From NCBI RefSeq assembly GCF_001517585.1, contig NZ_FBYC01000001.1, positions 186,001 to 250,000 on the forward strand: a stretch of DNA of 64,000 bases, in the 5' to 3' direction. Under the pieces are notes generated by a model that saw nothing but the letters and a program-made list of their open reading frames with translations, was not told where the DNA came from and did no database searches. Made by a program: the position numbers and the translations under genes. Source of the DNA: Roseibaca calidilacus. GTDB taxonomy: Bacteria > Pseudomonadota > Alphaproteobacteria > Rhodobacterales > Rhodobacteraceae. The number at the start of each line of letters is the position of its first letter. The stretch's first letter is position 1. Of the stretch, positions 49,606 to 64,000 are shown in pieces.

Positions 49606-49652
49606 CCGGACCCTTCCAAAGGGTCCGGTCCGTTTTCTTTGCAAGAAAACGG
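49606..49652 (+). terminator. tandem hairpins between rpoB and rpoC
   Basis: Hairpin 1 has 10-bp arms CCGGACCCTT/AAGGGTCCGG (49606-49628). Hairpin 2 starts two bases later with arms CCGTTTTCTT/AAGAAAACGG (49630-49652). The U-rich arm of hairpin 2 would be the U-tract of hairpin 1 as a terminator. This suggests an attenuation or processing point in the rpoBC mRNA. Confidence 0.7.
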
Positions 49653-49693
49653 TGTCGCGCTTCCTTCCACCGCCAGTCTTTTAGGAATATGAA

Positions 49694-53923
<4,230 letters not shown>

Positions 53924-53952
53924 CGCGGCACCTGATACGACCTGAACCAACC

Positions 53953-53989
53953 GCCCCCGCGCATCGCTTTGCGCGGGGGCTTTTCTTTT
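53953..53989 (+). terminator. intrinsic terminator after rpoC
   Basis: A 10-bp stem (GCCCCCGCGC and GCGCGGGGGC) with an eight-base loop is followed by TTTTCTTTT. It should end the rpoBC transcript before the two inserted genes. Confidence 0.92.
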
Positions 53990-54040
53990 ACACATGCATC
54001 AGGCAATCCTTCAGCAGTATTCCGCAAAAGGGTTATGCGC

Positions 54041-54850
54041 ATGGATTTCACGCCTCAGGTCATCGTCGTGATCCGGTTTTCCTACCTTGGCGAAAATGGC
54101 TGGCGGCTGACGCATGGCGGTTTAGACGCCAACCGCGCAACGCTGTATAACGAGGCCCGCTTGGCCCGGCGTTTCAAGCTGTTCGAGGCCCTGACGCTGC
54201 GCTCGCTTCTGGCCCAGACCGATGCGGATTTCACGACGGCCATACTGATCGGATCGGATTTCCCGCTGGCATGGCGCAAACGCCTGACCGATCTTGTCAG
54301 GCCATTGGCCAAGGCCCGGATCATCGCGCTGCCACCGATGAAGAATTTCGCAGCCACCAAGAAAGTGTTGGACCTGTGCACCGAAGCGCCCTCGCATGTC
54401 ATCTCTCTGCGGTTGGATGATGACGACGCCATGAGCCTTGATTGCGTCGCCGAGCAAAAGCGCCTTGCCCCGATGGTGTTGCAGATTTCGGGCGTGGATA
54501 CGCCGACAGTCATTGCTTTCAACAACGGGCTGTTTCTGAAAATCGCAGAAGGTGGGAACAAGCTGTTCGGCGTTATTGAAAGCCTGCCTCTGGGCATCGG
54601 GATGGGTATGATCGCGCCCAAGGGTATGCGGCCCACGATCTTTTCGACCGATCATCGGCAAATTCACACAAGGTGGAATTGCTACACCGATTCCATGACG
54701 CCGCATTTCATTCGTTCGGTGCATGGCGACAACGATTCCGGCGCGCGCGTTTATGGTGTGGAAAAAGACTATTCCGATGCGGAACTGGACCAGATCATGG
54801 CAACCCGCTTTCCGTTCACGCGAGCAGAGTTGATGGCGCTGCATCCATGA
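54041..54850 (+). CDS. putative rhamnosyltransferase family protein
   Basis: A 269-residue glycosyltransferase-like protein that fits the family annotated as putative rhamnosyl transferase. The core has VIVVIRFSYLGENGW, LLAQTDADFTTAILIGSDFP and the metal-binding acids in SLRLDDDDAM. The sugar and acceptor are unknown. AAGGG lies eight bases before the ATG at 54041; an ATG at 54035 is possible. It lies just after the rpoC terminator and overlaps the next gene by ATGA. Confidence 0.78.
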   Translation: MDFTPQVIVVIRFSYLGENGWRLTHGGLDANRATLYNEARLARRFKLFEALTLRSLLAQTDADFTTAILIGSDFPLAWRKRLTDLVRPLAKARIIALPPMKNFAATKKVLDLCTEAPSHVISLRLDDDDAMSLDCVAEQKRLAPMVLQISGVDTPTVIAFNNGLFLKIAEGGNKLFGVIESLPLGIGMGMIAPKGMRPTIFSTDHRQIHTRWNCYTDSMTPHFIRSVHGDNDSGARVYGVEKDYSDAELDQIMATRFPFTRAELMALHP

Positions 54851-55761
54851 TGACCGACAACCTGCGCGCGGCTGTGTTCATGATGACCGGGTCCAGCGCA
54901 TTTGCGGTGAACGACACCTTTCTAAAGCTGCTGGGCGACAATCTTGGCATGTTCCAGATCATCACCATGCGCGGGGTCGTGGTGTCGCTGATCTTTGCCC
55001 TGCTTTTGTGGATGCAGCGTGCCAAGATCAGCGCGCTGGTGCCGAAAGACAGGTGGCTGCTGGCCATGCGGTCGGGCGCGGAAATGGGGGCGGCGTTCTT
55101 CTTCTTCAACGCGTTGTTCCACATGCCCTTGGCGGCGGTCACGGCCATTTTGCAGGTCGTGCCGCTGACTGTTGCGGCTGCGGCCTACCTATTTCTGAAA
55201 GAGCCGCTGGGCTGGCGCAGGCTGTCGGCCATTCTGATCGGTATGGGCGGGGTCATGCTGATCGTGCGGCCCGGAACCGACAGTTTTACCATGGCTTCTG
55301 TCCATGCGTTGCTGTGCGTCTTAATGGTCACGCTGCGCGATCTGACCACGCGGGTCATGGCCAAGGGCGTGCCCTCTAGCATGGTGGCGCTGACCACGGC
55401 CATCGGGGTTACATTGATGGGCGCGGTGGGATCGGTGACGGAACACTGGGTCGTGCCTGCTGCCCTGTCATGGGCTTGGCTGGGCGGAACCGTGGTGTTC
55501 ACGGTGCTGGGCTATTACCTTGTCATCCTTGCCATGCGCACCGGAGAGCTGACATTCGTTGCCCCGTTTCGGTATGCCTCACTGTTGGCGGCGCTGGTGC
55601 TGGGGTGGTTCGTGCTGTCGGAATGGCCCGCACCGCTGACCTTCGCAGGCAGCGCGATCGTGGTCGCAACAGGGGTCTATACGCTTTACCGCGAGGGCCG
55701 GGCGCGCCGCCGTGCATTGGCCGCCAAAGCAGCATTGCCACGCGCGCCCGGCGAGTGTTGA
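54847..55761 (+). CDS. EamA/DMT-family transporter
   Basis: A 304-residue inner-membrane protein with about 10 helices in two EamA repeats (AAVFMMTGSSAFAVNDTFLK; LLCVLMVTLRDLTTRVMA). LQVVPLTVAAAAYLFLKEPL is the typical end of repeat one. Substrates of the family are metabolites such as amino acids; here unknown. The start overlaps the previous stop (ATGA). The gene end overlaps the str-operon promoter. Confidence 0.88.
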   Translation: MMTDNLRAAVFMMTGSSAFAVNDTFLKLLGDNLGMFQIITMRGVVVSLIFALLLWMQRAKISALVPKDRWLLAMRSGAEMGAAFFFFNALFHMPLAAVTAILQVVPLTVAAAAYLFLKEPLGWRRLSAILIGMGGVMLIVRPGTDSFTMASVHALLCVLMVTLRDLTTRVMAKGVPSSMVALTTAIGVTLMGAVGSVTEHWVVPAALSWAWLGGTVVFTVLGYYLVILAMRTGELTFVAPFRYASLLAALVLGWFVLSEWPAPLTFAGSAIVVATGVYTLYREGRARRRALAAKAALPRAPGEC

Positions 55762-55786
55762 CAACACCTGCGACTCCACCTATACG
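55758..55786 (+). promoter_or_regulatory. sigma-70-type promoter of the str operon
   Basis: TTGACA (55758-55763), a 17-base spacer and TATACG (55781-55786) form a near-consensus promoter about 220 bases before rpsL. The -35 overlaps the stop codon of the EamA gene. It probably drives rpsL-rpsG-fusA-tuf and perhaps the S10 genes. Confidence 0.75.
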
Positions 55787-56008
55787 CCCCACAATCCACC
55801 TATCGCAGACTTTTCTGTGTGGCGGTGCGACTCAGATTAGTAGCGGTCAAGATCCGGGCTAAGCGCCCCGATCCTCTGGAATTCCACCGCGGCGCCCCCA
55901 CCCTTGGGGACGCAAGCGGTATTCTGCGTTCTGCCTTTCGGGGATTGGGCGCAAACATGAGAGGCGCATAAAGCGTCATGAACACGGGTTGAAACGGGAA
56001 GAACCGGA
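55787..56008 (+). other. rpsL leader
   Basis: The long leader contains no gene. A CCCC/GGGG hairpin lies near 55895-55912 (GCGCCCCC...GGGGACGC). No clear regulatory RNA family was recognised. GGAAGAACCGGA precedes the rpsL ATG. Confidence 0.4.
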
Positions 56009-56380
56009 ATGCCAACGATCCAACAGCTGATCCGCAAGCCGCGGCAGCCGAAAGTCAAGCGCTCCAAGTCCATGCATCTGGAGCAGTGCCCCCAGAAGCG
56101 TGGTGTTTGTACGCGCGTTTACACCACGACGCCGAAAAAGCCGAACTCGGCTATGCGGAAGGTTGCCAAGGTGCGCCTGACCAATGGGTATGAAGTCATC
56201 AGCTACATCCCCGGCGAAAAGCACAACCTGCAAGAGCACTCTGTCGTGCTGATTCGCGGCGGCCGCGTCAAAGACCTTCCCGGTGTGCGTTACCACATCC
56301 TGCGCGGCGTTCTGGATACGCAGGGCGTGAAAGACCGTAAGCAACGCCGTTCGAAATATGGCGCGAAGCGTCCGAAGTAA
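56009..56380 (+). CDS. rpsL: 30S ribosomal protein S12
   Basis: A 123-residue decoding-centre protein. [19 protein letters not shown] holds K43 and K44, the wild-type Lys pair where streptomycin-resistance changes occur, and KDLPGVRYH is the second loop. It is the first gene of the str operon, 12 bases before rpsG. Confidence 0.98.
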   Translation: MPTIQQLIRKPRQPKVKRSKSMHLEQCPQKRGVCTRVYTTTPKKPNSAMRKVAKVRLTNGYEVISYIPGEKHNLQEHSVVLIRGGRVKDLPGVRYHILRGVLDTQGVKDRKQRRSKYGAKRPK

Positions 56381-56392
56381 GGAGAAGTTCAG

Positions 56393-56863
56393 ATGTCTCG
56401 TCGTCACGCCGCTGAAAAGCGCGAAATCCTGCCGGACGCAAAGTTCGGCGACATGGTCCTGTCGAAATTCATGAACAACCTCATGATCGACGGTAAGAAA
56501 TCGGTCGCTGAATCGATCGTCTATAACGCAATGGACCGGGTCGAGGGCAAGCTGAAGCGCGCGCCCATCGAGGTGTTCCACGAAGCGCTCGACAACATCA
56601 AGCCGTCCGTCGAAGTGCGCTCGCGCCGCGTTGGTGGTGCCACCTACCAGGTGCCCGTCGAAGTGCGCCCGACCCGCCGCGAAGCACTGGCGATCCGTTG
56701 GCTTATCAAAGCTGCGCGCGCCCGCAACGAGAACACGATGGAAGAGCGTCTGGCCGCCGAGCTGGTCGATGCCGTCAACTCGCGCGGGTCTGCCGTCAAG
56801 AAGCGGGAAGACACCCACAAGATGGCCGATGCTAACAAGGCATTCAGCCATTACCGCTGGTAA
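56393..56863 (+). CDS. rpsG: 30S ribosomal protein S7
   Basis: A 156-residue protein that organises the 16S rRNA 3' domain and head of the 30S subunit. [14 protein letters not shown] at the start and [15 protein letters not shown] at the end are typical. AAGGAGAAG precedes the ATG. fusA starts 34 bases later. Confidence 0.98.
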   Translation: MSRRHAAEKREILPDAKFGDMVLSKFMNNLMIDGKKSVAESIVYNAMDRVEGKLKRAPIEVFHEALDNIKPSVEVRSRRVGGATYQVPVEVRPTRREALAIRWLIKAARARNENTMEERLAAELVDAVNSRGSAVKKREDTHKMADANKAFSHYRW

Positions 56864-56897
56864 TCCAGTTATTTCTGCAAGCCTGAGGAACTAGATC

Positions 56898-59015
56898 ATG
56901 GCACGCGAATACCCCCTAGAGCGCTACCGCAACTTCGGGATCATGGCGCATATTGACGCCGGAAAGACCACGACGACCGAGCGCATCCTGTATTACACCG
57001 GCAAGTCGCACAAGATTGGCGAAGTCCATGACGGCGCGGCCACCATGGACTGGATGGAGCAGGAACAAGAGCGTGGCATCACGATCACCTCTGCTGCAAC
57101 GACCACCTTCTGGGCCAAGACCATCGATGGCGAAAACCAGATCGGTGAGAAGCACCGCTTCAACATCATCGATACTCCCGGCCACGTTGACTTCACCATC
57201 GAAGTTGAGCGGTCGTTGGCCGTGCTCGACGGTGCGATCTGCCTGCTCGACGGCAATGCCGGGGTAGAGCCGCAGACCGAAACCGTCTGGCGTCAGGCTG
57301 ACCGCTACAAAGTTCCGCGCATCGTGTTCGTCAACAAGATGGACAAAATCGGCGCAGACTTCTTCAACTGCGTGAAGATGATCAAGGACCGCACCGGTGC
57401 GACCCCGCTGCCGATCCAGCTGCCCATCGGCGCAGAGGATCAGCTGGAAGGCATCATCGACCTTATCGCGATGGAAGAATGGACCTGGCGTGGCGAGGAT
57501 CTGGGCGCAAGCTGGACCCGTCAGCCGATCCGTGACGATCTGAAGGACTTGGCCGACGAATGGCGCGCCAACATGATCGAAATCGTCTGCGATCAGGACG
57601 ACGACGTGATGGAAGCCTATCTTGAAGGCAACGAGCCCGACGAAGCGACCCTGCGCCGCCTGATCCGCAAAGGCACGCTGGCACTGGATTTCGTGCCTGT
57701 TTGCACCGGTTCTGCGTTCAAGAACAAAGGTGTCCAGCCGCTGCTGAACGCCGTGACCGACTATCTGCCCAGCCCGCTGGACGTGCCCGCCTATATGGGG
57801 TTCGACCCGAAGGACGAGACAGAGACCCGCGACATTCCGCGGTCTGCCGATGACGGTCAGCCTTTTGCCGGTCTGGCGTTCAAGATCATGAACGACCCGT
57901 TCGTCGGTTCGCTGACCTTTACCCGCATCTATTCGGGCGTCATCAGCAAAGGCGACGGCATCCTGAACTCGACCAAGGGCAAAAAAGAGCGCGTCGGTCG
58001 CATGATGATGATGCACTCGAACTCGCGCGAGGAAATCGATTGGGCCGCGGCTGGTGACATTATCGCACTTGCCGGCCTGAAAGAGACCACGACGGGTGAC
58101 ACGCTGTGCGATCCGGCCAAGCCGGTGGTTCTGGAAACCATGACCTTCCCCGATCCCGTGATCGAGATTGCCGTGGAACCCAAAACCAAGGCTGACCAAG
58201 AAAAGATGAGCCAAGGTCTGGCACGTCTGGCCGCCGAGGATCCGTCTTTCCGCGTCGAAACCGATCTGGAATCGGGTCAGACCATCATGAAGGGCATGGG
58301 CGAGCTTCATCTCGACATTCTGGTCGACCGTCTGAAGCGCGAATTCAAGGTGGAAGCGAATATCGGTGCGCCGCAGGTGGCCTATCGTGAAACGATCAGC
58401 CACAAGATCGAACACACCTACACCCACAAGAAGCAGTCGGGTGGTTCTGGTCAGTTCGCAGAGGTCAAGCTGGAAATCAGCCCGACCGAACCGGGCGAAG
58501 GCTATTCGTTCGAATCCCGCATCGTCGGCGGCACGGTCCCGAAAGAATACATTCCGGGCGTCGAAAAGGGCATCAACTCTGTCATGGACTCCGGTCCTTT
58601 GGCAGGCTTCCCGGTGATCGACTTCAAGGTCGCGCTGCTGGACGGCAAATATCACGATGTCGACTCGTCGGTCTTGGCGTTTGAAATCGCATCGCGGATG
58701 GCCATGCGCGAAGGTCTGAAAAAGGCCGGCGCGAAGCTGCTGGAACCGATGATGAAGGTCGAAGTTATCTCGCCCGAGGAATACACGGGTTCGGTGATCG
58801 GCGACCTGACCTCGCGTCGTGGCCAAGTGACCGGTCAGGAACAGCGCGGCAACGCGATCGCCATCAACGCTTTCGTGCCGCTTGCAAACATGTTCGGCTA
58901 CATCAACACGCTGCGGTCCATGTCTTCGGGGCGCGCGAACTTTACGATGCAGTTCGACCATTACGAGCCGGTTCCGCAGAACGTGTCCGAAGAGATCCAG
59001 AAGAAATACGCCTGA
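56898..59015 (+). CDS. fusA: elongation factor G
   Basis: A 705-residue translocase GTPase. The P-loop is [13 protein letters not shown], the switch [11 protein letters not shown] and the base-specific motif NKMDKIGAD. Five domains are complete, with the C-terminal domain ending QKKYA. It lies in the str operon; 88 bases with REP-like hairpins separate it from tuf. Confidence 0.98.
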   Translation: MAREYPLERYRNFGIMAHIDAGKTTTTERILYYTGKSHKIGEVHDGAATMDWMEQEQERGITITSAATTTFWAKTIDGENQIGEKHRFNIIDTPGHVDFTIEVERSLAVLDGAICLLDGNAGVEPQTETVWRQADRYKVPRIVFVNKMDKIGADFFNCVKMIKDRTGATPLPIQLPIGAEDQLEGIIDLIAMEEWTWRGEDLGASWTRQPIRDDLKDLADEWRANMIEIVCDQDDDVMEAYLEGNEPDEATLRRLIRKGTLALDFVPVCTGSAFKNKGVQPLLNAVTDYLPSPLDVPAYMGFDPKDETETRDIPRSADDGQPFAGLAFKIMNDPFVGSLTFTRIYSGVISKGDGILNSTKGKKERVGRMMMMHSNSREEIDWAAAGDIIALAGLKETTTGDTLCDPAKPVVLETMTFPDPVIEIAVEPKTKADQEKMSQGLARLAAEDPSFRVETDLESGQTIMKGMGELHLDILVDRLKREFKVEANIGAPQVAYRETISHKIEHTYTHKKQSGGSGQFAEVKLEISPTEPGEGYSFESRIVGGTVPKEYIPGVEKGINSVMDSGPLAGFPVIDFKVALLDGKYHDVDSSVLAFEIASRMAMREGLKKAGAKLLEPMMKVEVISPEEYTGSVIGDLTSRRGQVTGQEQRGNAIAINAFVPLANMFGYINTLRSMSSGRANFTMQFDHYEPVPQNVSEEIQKKYA

Positions 59016-59022
59016 TAGCAGC

Positions 59023-59077
59023 GGTGCGTGGGTTACCACGCACCCTACAAACCGTAGGGTGCGCGCTTGCGCGCACC
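59023..59077 (+). repeat. pair of inverted REP-like units between fusA and tuf
   Basis: Two units face each other. The first, in reverse (59023-59048), has arms GGTGCGTGG and CCACGCACC with loop GTTA, followed by CTAC. The second, forward (59054-59077), reads GTAGGGTGCGCGC then CTTGCGCGCACC. A third fold, GCACCCTAC with GTAGGGTGC (59040-59048 and 59054-59062), uses the inner arms of both and excludes them. A terminator and antiterminator pair or a BIME-like element are both possible. Confidence 0.75.
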
Positions 59078-59103
59078 GCCCCCCGAGAAAAGGAGATGCC
59101 ACC

Positions 59104-60279
<1,176 letters not shown>

Positions 60280-60334
60280 TGCGTCATCGGCGCGCCCTGT
60301 CAGGTGCGTCGAAGATCATCGCATATTGTGACGG

Positions 60335-60359
60335 GTAGGGTGCGTGGTTTCCACGCACC
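60335..60359 (+). repeat. REP-like unit between tuf and rpsJ
   Basis: GTAGGGTGCGTGG, then TTT and CCACGCACC. The 9-bp stem has the same arms as the first hairpin before tuf, and the GTAG lead is shared with all units. It has no U-tract, so it is not a classical terminator. Confidence 0.75.
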
Positions 60360-60381
60360 ACGCCTTTCGAGGGAAAAGAAG

Positions 60382-60690
60382 ATGCAAGGTCAGAATATCC
60401 GCATCCGGCTCAAGGCCTTCGATTACCGCGTGCTAGATGCTAGCACGCAGGAAATCGTGAACACGGCCAAGCGGACGGGCGCCCAGGTGCGCGGTCCGAT
60501 CCCGCTGCCGAACAAGATTGAAAAGTTCACGGTTCTTCGTGGTCCGCATGTCGACAAGAAATCGCGCGACCAGTGGGAGATCCGCACGCATAAACGTCTT
60601 CTCGACATTGTCGACCCGACCCCGCAGACCGTGGACGCGCTGATGAAGCTCGACCTCGCCGCCGGTGTCGATGTCGAGATCAAAGTGTAA
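60382..60690 (+). CDS. rpsJ: 30S ribosomal protein S10 (NusE)
   Basis: A 102-residue protein of the 30S head that also acts as NusE in antitermination. [16 protein letters not shown] and [19 protein letters not shown] are family blocks. Start at the ATG at 60382 ([11 protein letters not shown]). It is the first gene of the S10 cluster. Confidence 0.97.
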   Translation: MQGQNIRIRLKAFDYRVLDASTQEIVNTAKRTGAQVRGPIPLPNKIEKFTVLRGPHVDKKSRDQWEIRTHKRLLDIVDPTPQTVDALMKLDLAAGVDVEIKV

Positions 60691-60702
60691 GGAGCCAGGA
60701 CA

Positions 60703-61539
60703 ATGCGCTCTGGAGTTATCGCAAAGAAGCTGGGCATGACCCGGCTGTTCATGGAGGACGGGCGGCAAGTTCCCGTGACGGTCCTTCAACTTGATGGGTT
60801 GCAGGTCGTCGCTCAGCGGACTGCGGACCGGGATGGGTATACGGCTGTTCAGTTGGGTGCGGGCACGGCGAAAGCCAAGCGTGTCGCAGCCCCGATGCGT
60901 GGTCATTTCGCCAAGGCAAGCGTTGCGCCCAAGCGCAAACTGGCCGAATTCCGCGTCAGCCCCGATTGCATGATCGATGTGGGTGAGGAAATCACCGCCG
61001 ACCATTACTTCGAAGGTCAGTTCGTGGATATCGCGGGCACCTCGATCGGTAAGGGGTTTGCCGGTGCTATGAAGCGCCACAATTTTGGCGGTCTACGCGC
61101 CTCGCATGGTGTGTCGATCAGCCACCGTTCGCACGGGTCCACGGGCCAGTGTCAGGACCCCGGCAAGGTGTTCAAGGGCAAGAAGATGGCGGGTCACATG
61201 GGTGCTGCCCGTGTGACGACCCAGAACCTTCAGGTTGTGCGCACCGATAGCGAGCGCGGCCTGATCATGGTCAAGGGCGCTGTCCCCGGGTCCAAGGGCG
61301 GCTGGGTCACGATCAAGGATGCGGTGAAAAAGCCGTTCCCCGAGAACGCGATCATGCCTGCTGCGCTGAAATCCGCCGCCGAAGCCGCGCGCAAGGCTGC
61401 TGAAGAAGCTGCCGCTGCTGCCGCTGCCGAGGAAGAAGCAGCCCGTCAGGCCGCTCTGGAAGCCGAAGCCGCAGAGCAGGAAGCTGCTTTGAAAGCGGCC
61501 GAGGCACAGATCGAAGCCGATAAGAAGGAAGGCGAGTGA
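60703..61539 (+). CDS. rplC: 50S ribosomal protein L3 with Ala/Glu-rich tail
   Basis: A 278-residue protein; the core is about 215 residues as in other bacteria ([37 protein letters not shown]). The last 60 residues are almost only Ala, Glu, Lys and Arg and should form a long helix. Such tails are known in alphaproteobacterial L3. GGAG lies before the ATG. Confidence 0.96.
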   Translation: MRSGVIAKKLGMTRLFMEDGRQVPVTVLQLDGLQVVAQRTADRDGYTAVQLGAGTAKAKRVAAPMRGHFAKASVAPKRKLAEFRVSPDCMIDVGEEITADHYFEGQFVDIAGTSIGKGFAGAMKRHNFGGLRASHGVSISHRSHGSTGQCQDPGKVFKGKKMAGHMGAARVTTQNLQVVRTDSERGLIMVKGAVPGSKGGWVTIKDAVKKPFPENAIMPAALKSAAEAARKAAEEAAAAAAAEEEAARQAALEAEAAEQEAALKAAEAQIEADKKEGE

Positions 61540-61540
61540 T

Positions 61541-62161
61541 ATGAAACTCGACATCGTTAACCTGCAAGCGGGCAAAGCCGGCGAAGTCGAGCTGAACGAG
61601 GCCATTTTCGGCCTCGAGCCGCGCGCCGACATCCTACACCGCGTGGTGCGCTGGCAGAGGGCGAAAGCCCAAGCTGGCACCCACAAGGTAAAAACCCGGT
61701 CGGAAACCAGCTATTCCACCAAGAAGATCTACCGCCAGAAGGGCACCGGTGGCGCACGCCATGGTGACCGGAACGCGCCGATTTTCCGCAAAGGTGGTGT
61801 TTACAAGGGGCCGACCCCGCGCAGCCATGCGCATGACCTTCCCAAGAAGGTGCGTGCTCTGGGCCTGCGCATGGCGCTGTCCGCCAAGGCGGGCGCTGGC
61901 AAGCTTGTTGTTCTGGATTCGACCGATATGGCCGAAGCCAAGACCGCCGTGCTGGCCAAGGCCGCCAAGGACCTGGGCTGGAAAAAGGCCCTGATTATCG
62001 ACGGTGCGGAAGTGAGCGAGAATTTCGCCCGCGCCGCGCGCAACCTGGATGGTGTCGATGTGCTGCCGTCGATCGGGGCGAATGTCTATGACATCCTGCG
62101 CCGCGACACGCTGGTCATCACCCGTGCGGGTCTTGAAGCACTGGAGGCTCGACTGGCATGA
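61541..62161 (+). CDS. rplD: 50S ribosomal protein L4
   Basis: A 206-residue protein that lines the exit tunnel with its extended loop ([19 protein letters not shown]). In E. coli it represses its own operon. The start is one base after the rplC stop, and the stop overlaps rplW (ATGA). Confidence 0.97.
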   Translation: MKLDIVNLQAGKAGEVELNEAIFGLEPRADILHRVVRWQRAKAQAGTHKVKTRSETSYSTKKIYRQKGTGGARHGDRNAPIFRKGGVYKGPTPRSHAHDLPKKVRALGLRMALSAKAGAGKLVVLDSTDMAEAKTAVLAKAAKDLGWKKALIIDGAEVSENFARAARNLDGVDVLPSIGANVYDILRRDTLVITRAGLEALEARLA

Positions 62162-62454
62162 GCGTGAAAGCTGAACATTACGACGTGATCCGCAAGCCGA
62201 TCATCACCGAGAAGGCCACGATGGCGTCTGAAGCCAACGCGGTTGTGTTCGAGGTGGCGGTCGATGCGAATAAGCCGCAGATCAAGGATGCGGTCGAAGC
62301 GATCTTCGGCGTGAAGGTGAAAGCGGTGAACACCTCTATCACCAAGGGCAAGACCAAGACGTTCCGCGGGGTCAAAGGCCGCCGCAAGGATGTCAAGAAA
62401 GCCTATGTCACGCTCGAAGAGGGAAATGCTATCGACGTGACCACCGGGCTTTGA
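62158..62454 (+). CDS. rplW: 50S ribosomal protein L23
   Basis: A 98-residue protein at the tunnel exit, docking site for trigger factor and [21 protein letters not shown] and [20 protein letters not shown] are family blocks. ATGA overlap with rplD. A GC-rich hairpin follows. Confidence 0.97.
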   Translation: MSVKAEHYDVIRKPIITEKATMASEANAVVFEVAVDANKPQIKDAVEAIFGVKVKAVNTSITKGKTKTFRGVKGRRKDVKKAYVTLEEGNAIDVTTGL

Positions 62455-62473
62455 TAAGTGAGACGCGACTCAG

Positions 62474-62496
62474 CGGCCCCGACGCTCTCGGGGCCG
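62474..62496 (+). terminator. hairpin between rplW and rplB
   Basis: A 9-bp stem CGGCCCCGA/TCGGGGCCG with loop CGCTC, followed by TTGGTTATTTGG. It is terminator-like but with a poor U-tract. It is unexpected inside the S10 operon and might lower or process the downstream part. Confidence 0.55.
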
Positions 62497-62571
62497 TTGG
62501 TTATTTGGCGCAACGCGCGCCGATTGACGAAACCGGACCTTTTGGTCCAGAGCTAACGGAAGACAGAAAGC

Positions 62572-63411
62572 ATGGCACTCAAGTCGTATAAACCGACGAC
62601 GCCGGGCCAGCGTGGGCTGGTTCTGATCGACCGTTCGGAGCTTTGGAAAGGTCGCCCGGTCAAGGCCCTTACGCAGGGTTTGACCAAATCGGGCGGTCGG
62701 AACAACACCGGACGGATTACCGCACGCCGCATCGGCGGTGGCGCGAAGCGCCTGTATCGCATTGTCGATTTCAAGCGCAACAAACTGGATGTTCCGGCTA
62801 CCGTGGAACGGATCGAATACGACCCGAACCGCACGGCCTTCATCGCGCTTGTCAAATATGAAGATGGCGAGCAGGCTTACATCTTGGCGCCGCAGCGTTT
62901 GGCTGTGGGTGACAAGGTGATCGCAAGCGCCAAGGCTGATATCAAGCCGGGCAATGCGATGCCGTTCTCGGGCATGCCCATCGGCACGATCGTCCACAAC
63001 ATCGAGATGAAGCCCGGCAAGGGCGGTCAGATCGCGCGTTCGGCTGGCACCTATGCCCAGTTCGTGGGTCGTGACGGTGGCTACGCGCAGATCCGCCTGT
63101 CCTCGGGCGAGCTGCGCCTTGTGCGCCAGGAATGCTTCGCCACCATTGGCGCGGTGTCCAACCCCGACCATTCGAACCAGAATTTCGGTAAAGCTGGCCG
63201 CACCCGTCATCAGGGCAAGCGCCCGTCGGTGCGCGGTGTCGCGATGAACCCGATCGATCACCCCCATGGTGGTGGTGAAGGTCGCACCTCGGGTGGCCGG
63301 ACGCCGGTTACGCCTTGGGGTAAAGACACCAAGGGTCGCAAGACGCGCTCCAACAAGCAGACCGACAAGTATATTCTGCGGTCTCGCCACGCGAAGAAGA
63401 AGGGTCGCTAA
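62572..63411 (+). CDS. rplB: 50S ribosomal protein L2
   Basis: A 279-residue protein near the peptidyl-transferase centre. [20 protein letters not shown] and [12 protein letters not shown] carry the conserved His. [20 protein letters not shown] is a typical N-terminus. rpsS begins three bases after it. Confidence 0.98.
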   Translation: MALKSYKPTTPGQRGLVLIDRSELWKGRPVKALTQGLTKSGGRNNTGRITARRIGGGAKRLYRIVDFKRNKLDVPATVERIEYDPNRTAFIALVKYEDGEQAYILAPQRLAVGDKVIASAKADIKPGNAMPFSGMPIGTIVHNIEMKPGKGGQIARSAGTYAQFVGRDGGYAQIRLSSGELRLVRQECFATIGAVSNPDHSNQNFGKAGRTRHQGKRPSVRGVAMNPIDHPHGGGEGRTSGGRTPVTPWGKDTKGRKTRSNKQTDKYILRSRHAKKKGR

Positions 63412-63414
63412 TCC

Positions 63415-63693
63415 ATGGCACGTTCAGTTTGGAAGGGCCCTTTCGTCGATGCTTACGTTTTGAAAAAAGCGGAAAAAGCACGCGAGTCGGGTCGCAATGA
63501 AGTCATCAAGATCTGGTCGCGCCGCTCGACCATCCTGCCCCAGTTCGTTGGTCTGACCTTCGGCGTCTATAACGGGAAAAAGCATGTTCCCGTCAATGTG
63601 ACCGAAGACATGATCGGCCAGAAGTTCGGGGAATATTCGCCGACGCGCACCTATTACGGGCACGCGGCCGACAAAAAAGCGAAACGGAAATAA
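63415..63693 (+). CDS. rpsS: 30S ribosomal protein S19
   Basis: A 92-residue protein of the 30S head. [19 protein letters not shown] and [20 protein letters not shown] are diagnostic. rplV starts three bases after the stop. Confidence 0.98.
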   Translation: MARSVWKGPFVDAYVLKKAEKARESGRNEVIKIWSRRSTILPQFVGLTFGVYNGKKHVPVNVTEDMIGQKFGEYSPTRTYYGHAADKKAKRK

Positions 63694-63696
63694 GCC

Positions 63697-64000
63697 ATGG
63701 GTAAAGAGACAAATCCGCGCCGCGTGGCCGAGAATGAAGCAATGGCGAAGACGCGCATGCTGCGCACTTCGCCGCAGAAGCTGAACCTCGTCGCTGCGAT
63801 GATCCGCGGCAAGAAAGTGGATCGTGCTTTGACCGATCTGACCTTCTCCAAGAAGCGTATTGCTGGCGACGTCAAGAAATGCCTGCAATCGGCGATTGCC
63901 AACGCCGAAAACAACCACGGTCTGGATGTAGACGCGTTGGTTGTGGCCGAAGCATGGGTTGGCAAGAACCTGGTCATGAAGCGGGGCCGTCCGCGCGCAC
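63697..64000 (+). CDS. rplV: 50S ribosomal protein L22, 3' end outside window
   Basis: The first 101 codons of L22. [20 protein letters not shown] and [16 protein letters not shown] are family blocks, and the sequence runs out at the tip of the beta-hairpin (KRGRPRA). The protein should be about 125 residues. It continues the S10 cluster. Confidence 0.96.
   Translation, partial: MGKETNPRRVAENEAMAKTRMLRTSPQKLNLVAAMIRGKKVDRALTDLTFSKKRIAGDVKKCLQSAIANAENNHGLDVDALVVAEAWVGKNLVMKRGRPRA

Overview
The window is GC-rich chromosomal DNA of an alphaproteobacterium, most likely Rhodobacterales (Rhodobacter/Roseobacter relatives). The basis is gene content: a cbb3 oxidase locus (ccoNOQP, ccoGHIS) beside hemN and an FNR-type regulator with Rhodobacter-style spacing of cysteines, a cys operon carrying DUF934 and DUF2849 genes, a plant-type gshA, and an L3 protein with an Ala/Glu-rich tail. 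The genus cannot be fixed by reading alone. I found no CRISPR array, prophage, insertion sequence, tRNA or rRNA gene.

Layout. 1-2.7 kb: end of a methyltransferase, an MFS transporter and a tandem UspA protein. 2.7-9 kb (minus strand): SulP anion transporter, then the sulfate-assimilation operon cysG-DUF2849-cysI-cysH-DUF934. 9-11.7 kb: a Ca2+/Na+ antiporter, aroQ and D(-)-tartrate dehydratase. 11.8-20.9 kb: dinB followed by a surface-polysaccharide region (epimerase, sugar-phosphate transferase, GT2, glf, galE, galU and a CapD/WbpM-type dehydratase) that implies UDP-galactofuranose use. 21-23.2 kb: a hybrid histidine kinase.

23.2-36.2 kb is a low-oxygen island: hemN and fnrL diverge around a perfect FNR box, then a small membrane protein, a second tandem UspA protein, ccoNOQP, a 51-aa ORF diverging from a LysR regulator, and ccoGHIS. 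Three further FNR-like boxes lie before ccoN and ccoG, so the oxidase, its assembly factors, anaerobic haem synthesis and a stress protein look like one FnrL regulon. 36.2-44 kb: an acyltransferase, gshA, a membrane protein, a GNAT and rsmE in one minus-strand run, then ubiA, a BON/OmpA-type protein and a small coiled-coil membrane protein on the plus strand.

44-64 kb is the transcription/translation core: rplJL, rpoB, rpoC, two inserted genes (putative rhamnosyltransferase and EamA transporter), then rpsL-rpsG-fusA-tuf-rpsJ-rplC-rplD-rplW-rplB-rpsS-rplV, the last cut by the window edge. Its intergenic gaps hold several strong RNA hairpins (rplJ leader, rplL-rpoB, rpoB-rpoC, fusA-tuf, tuf-rpsJ, rplW-rplB). 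Those around tuf are three copies of one REP-like unit.

I see no clearly new multi-gene system. The strongest leads are the FNR-box architecture, the REP-like units around tuf with mutually exclusive folds, the paired hairpins in rpoB-rpoC, a leader terminator before galU, and the undescribed 51-aa ORF with a palindrome in front of the LysR gene.
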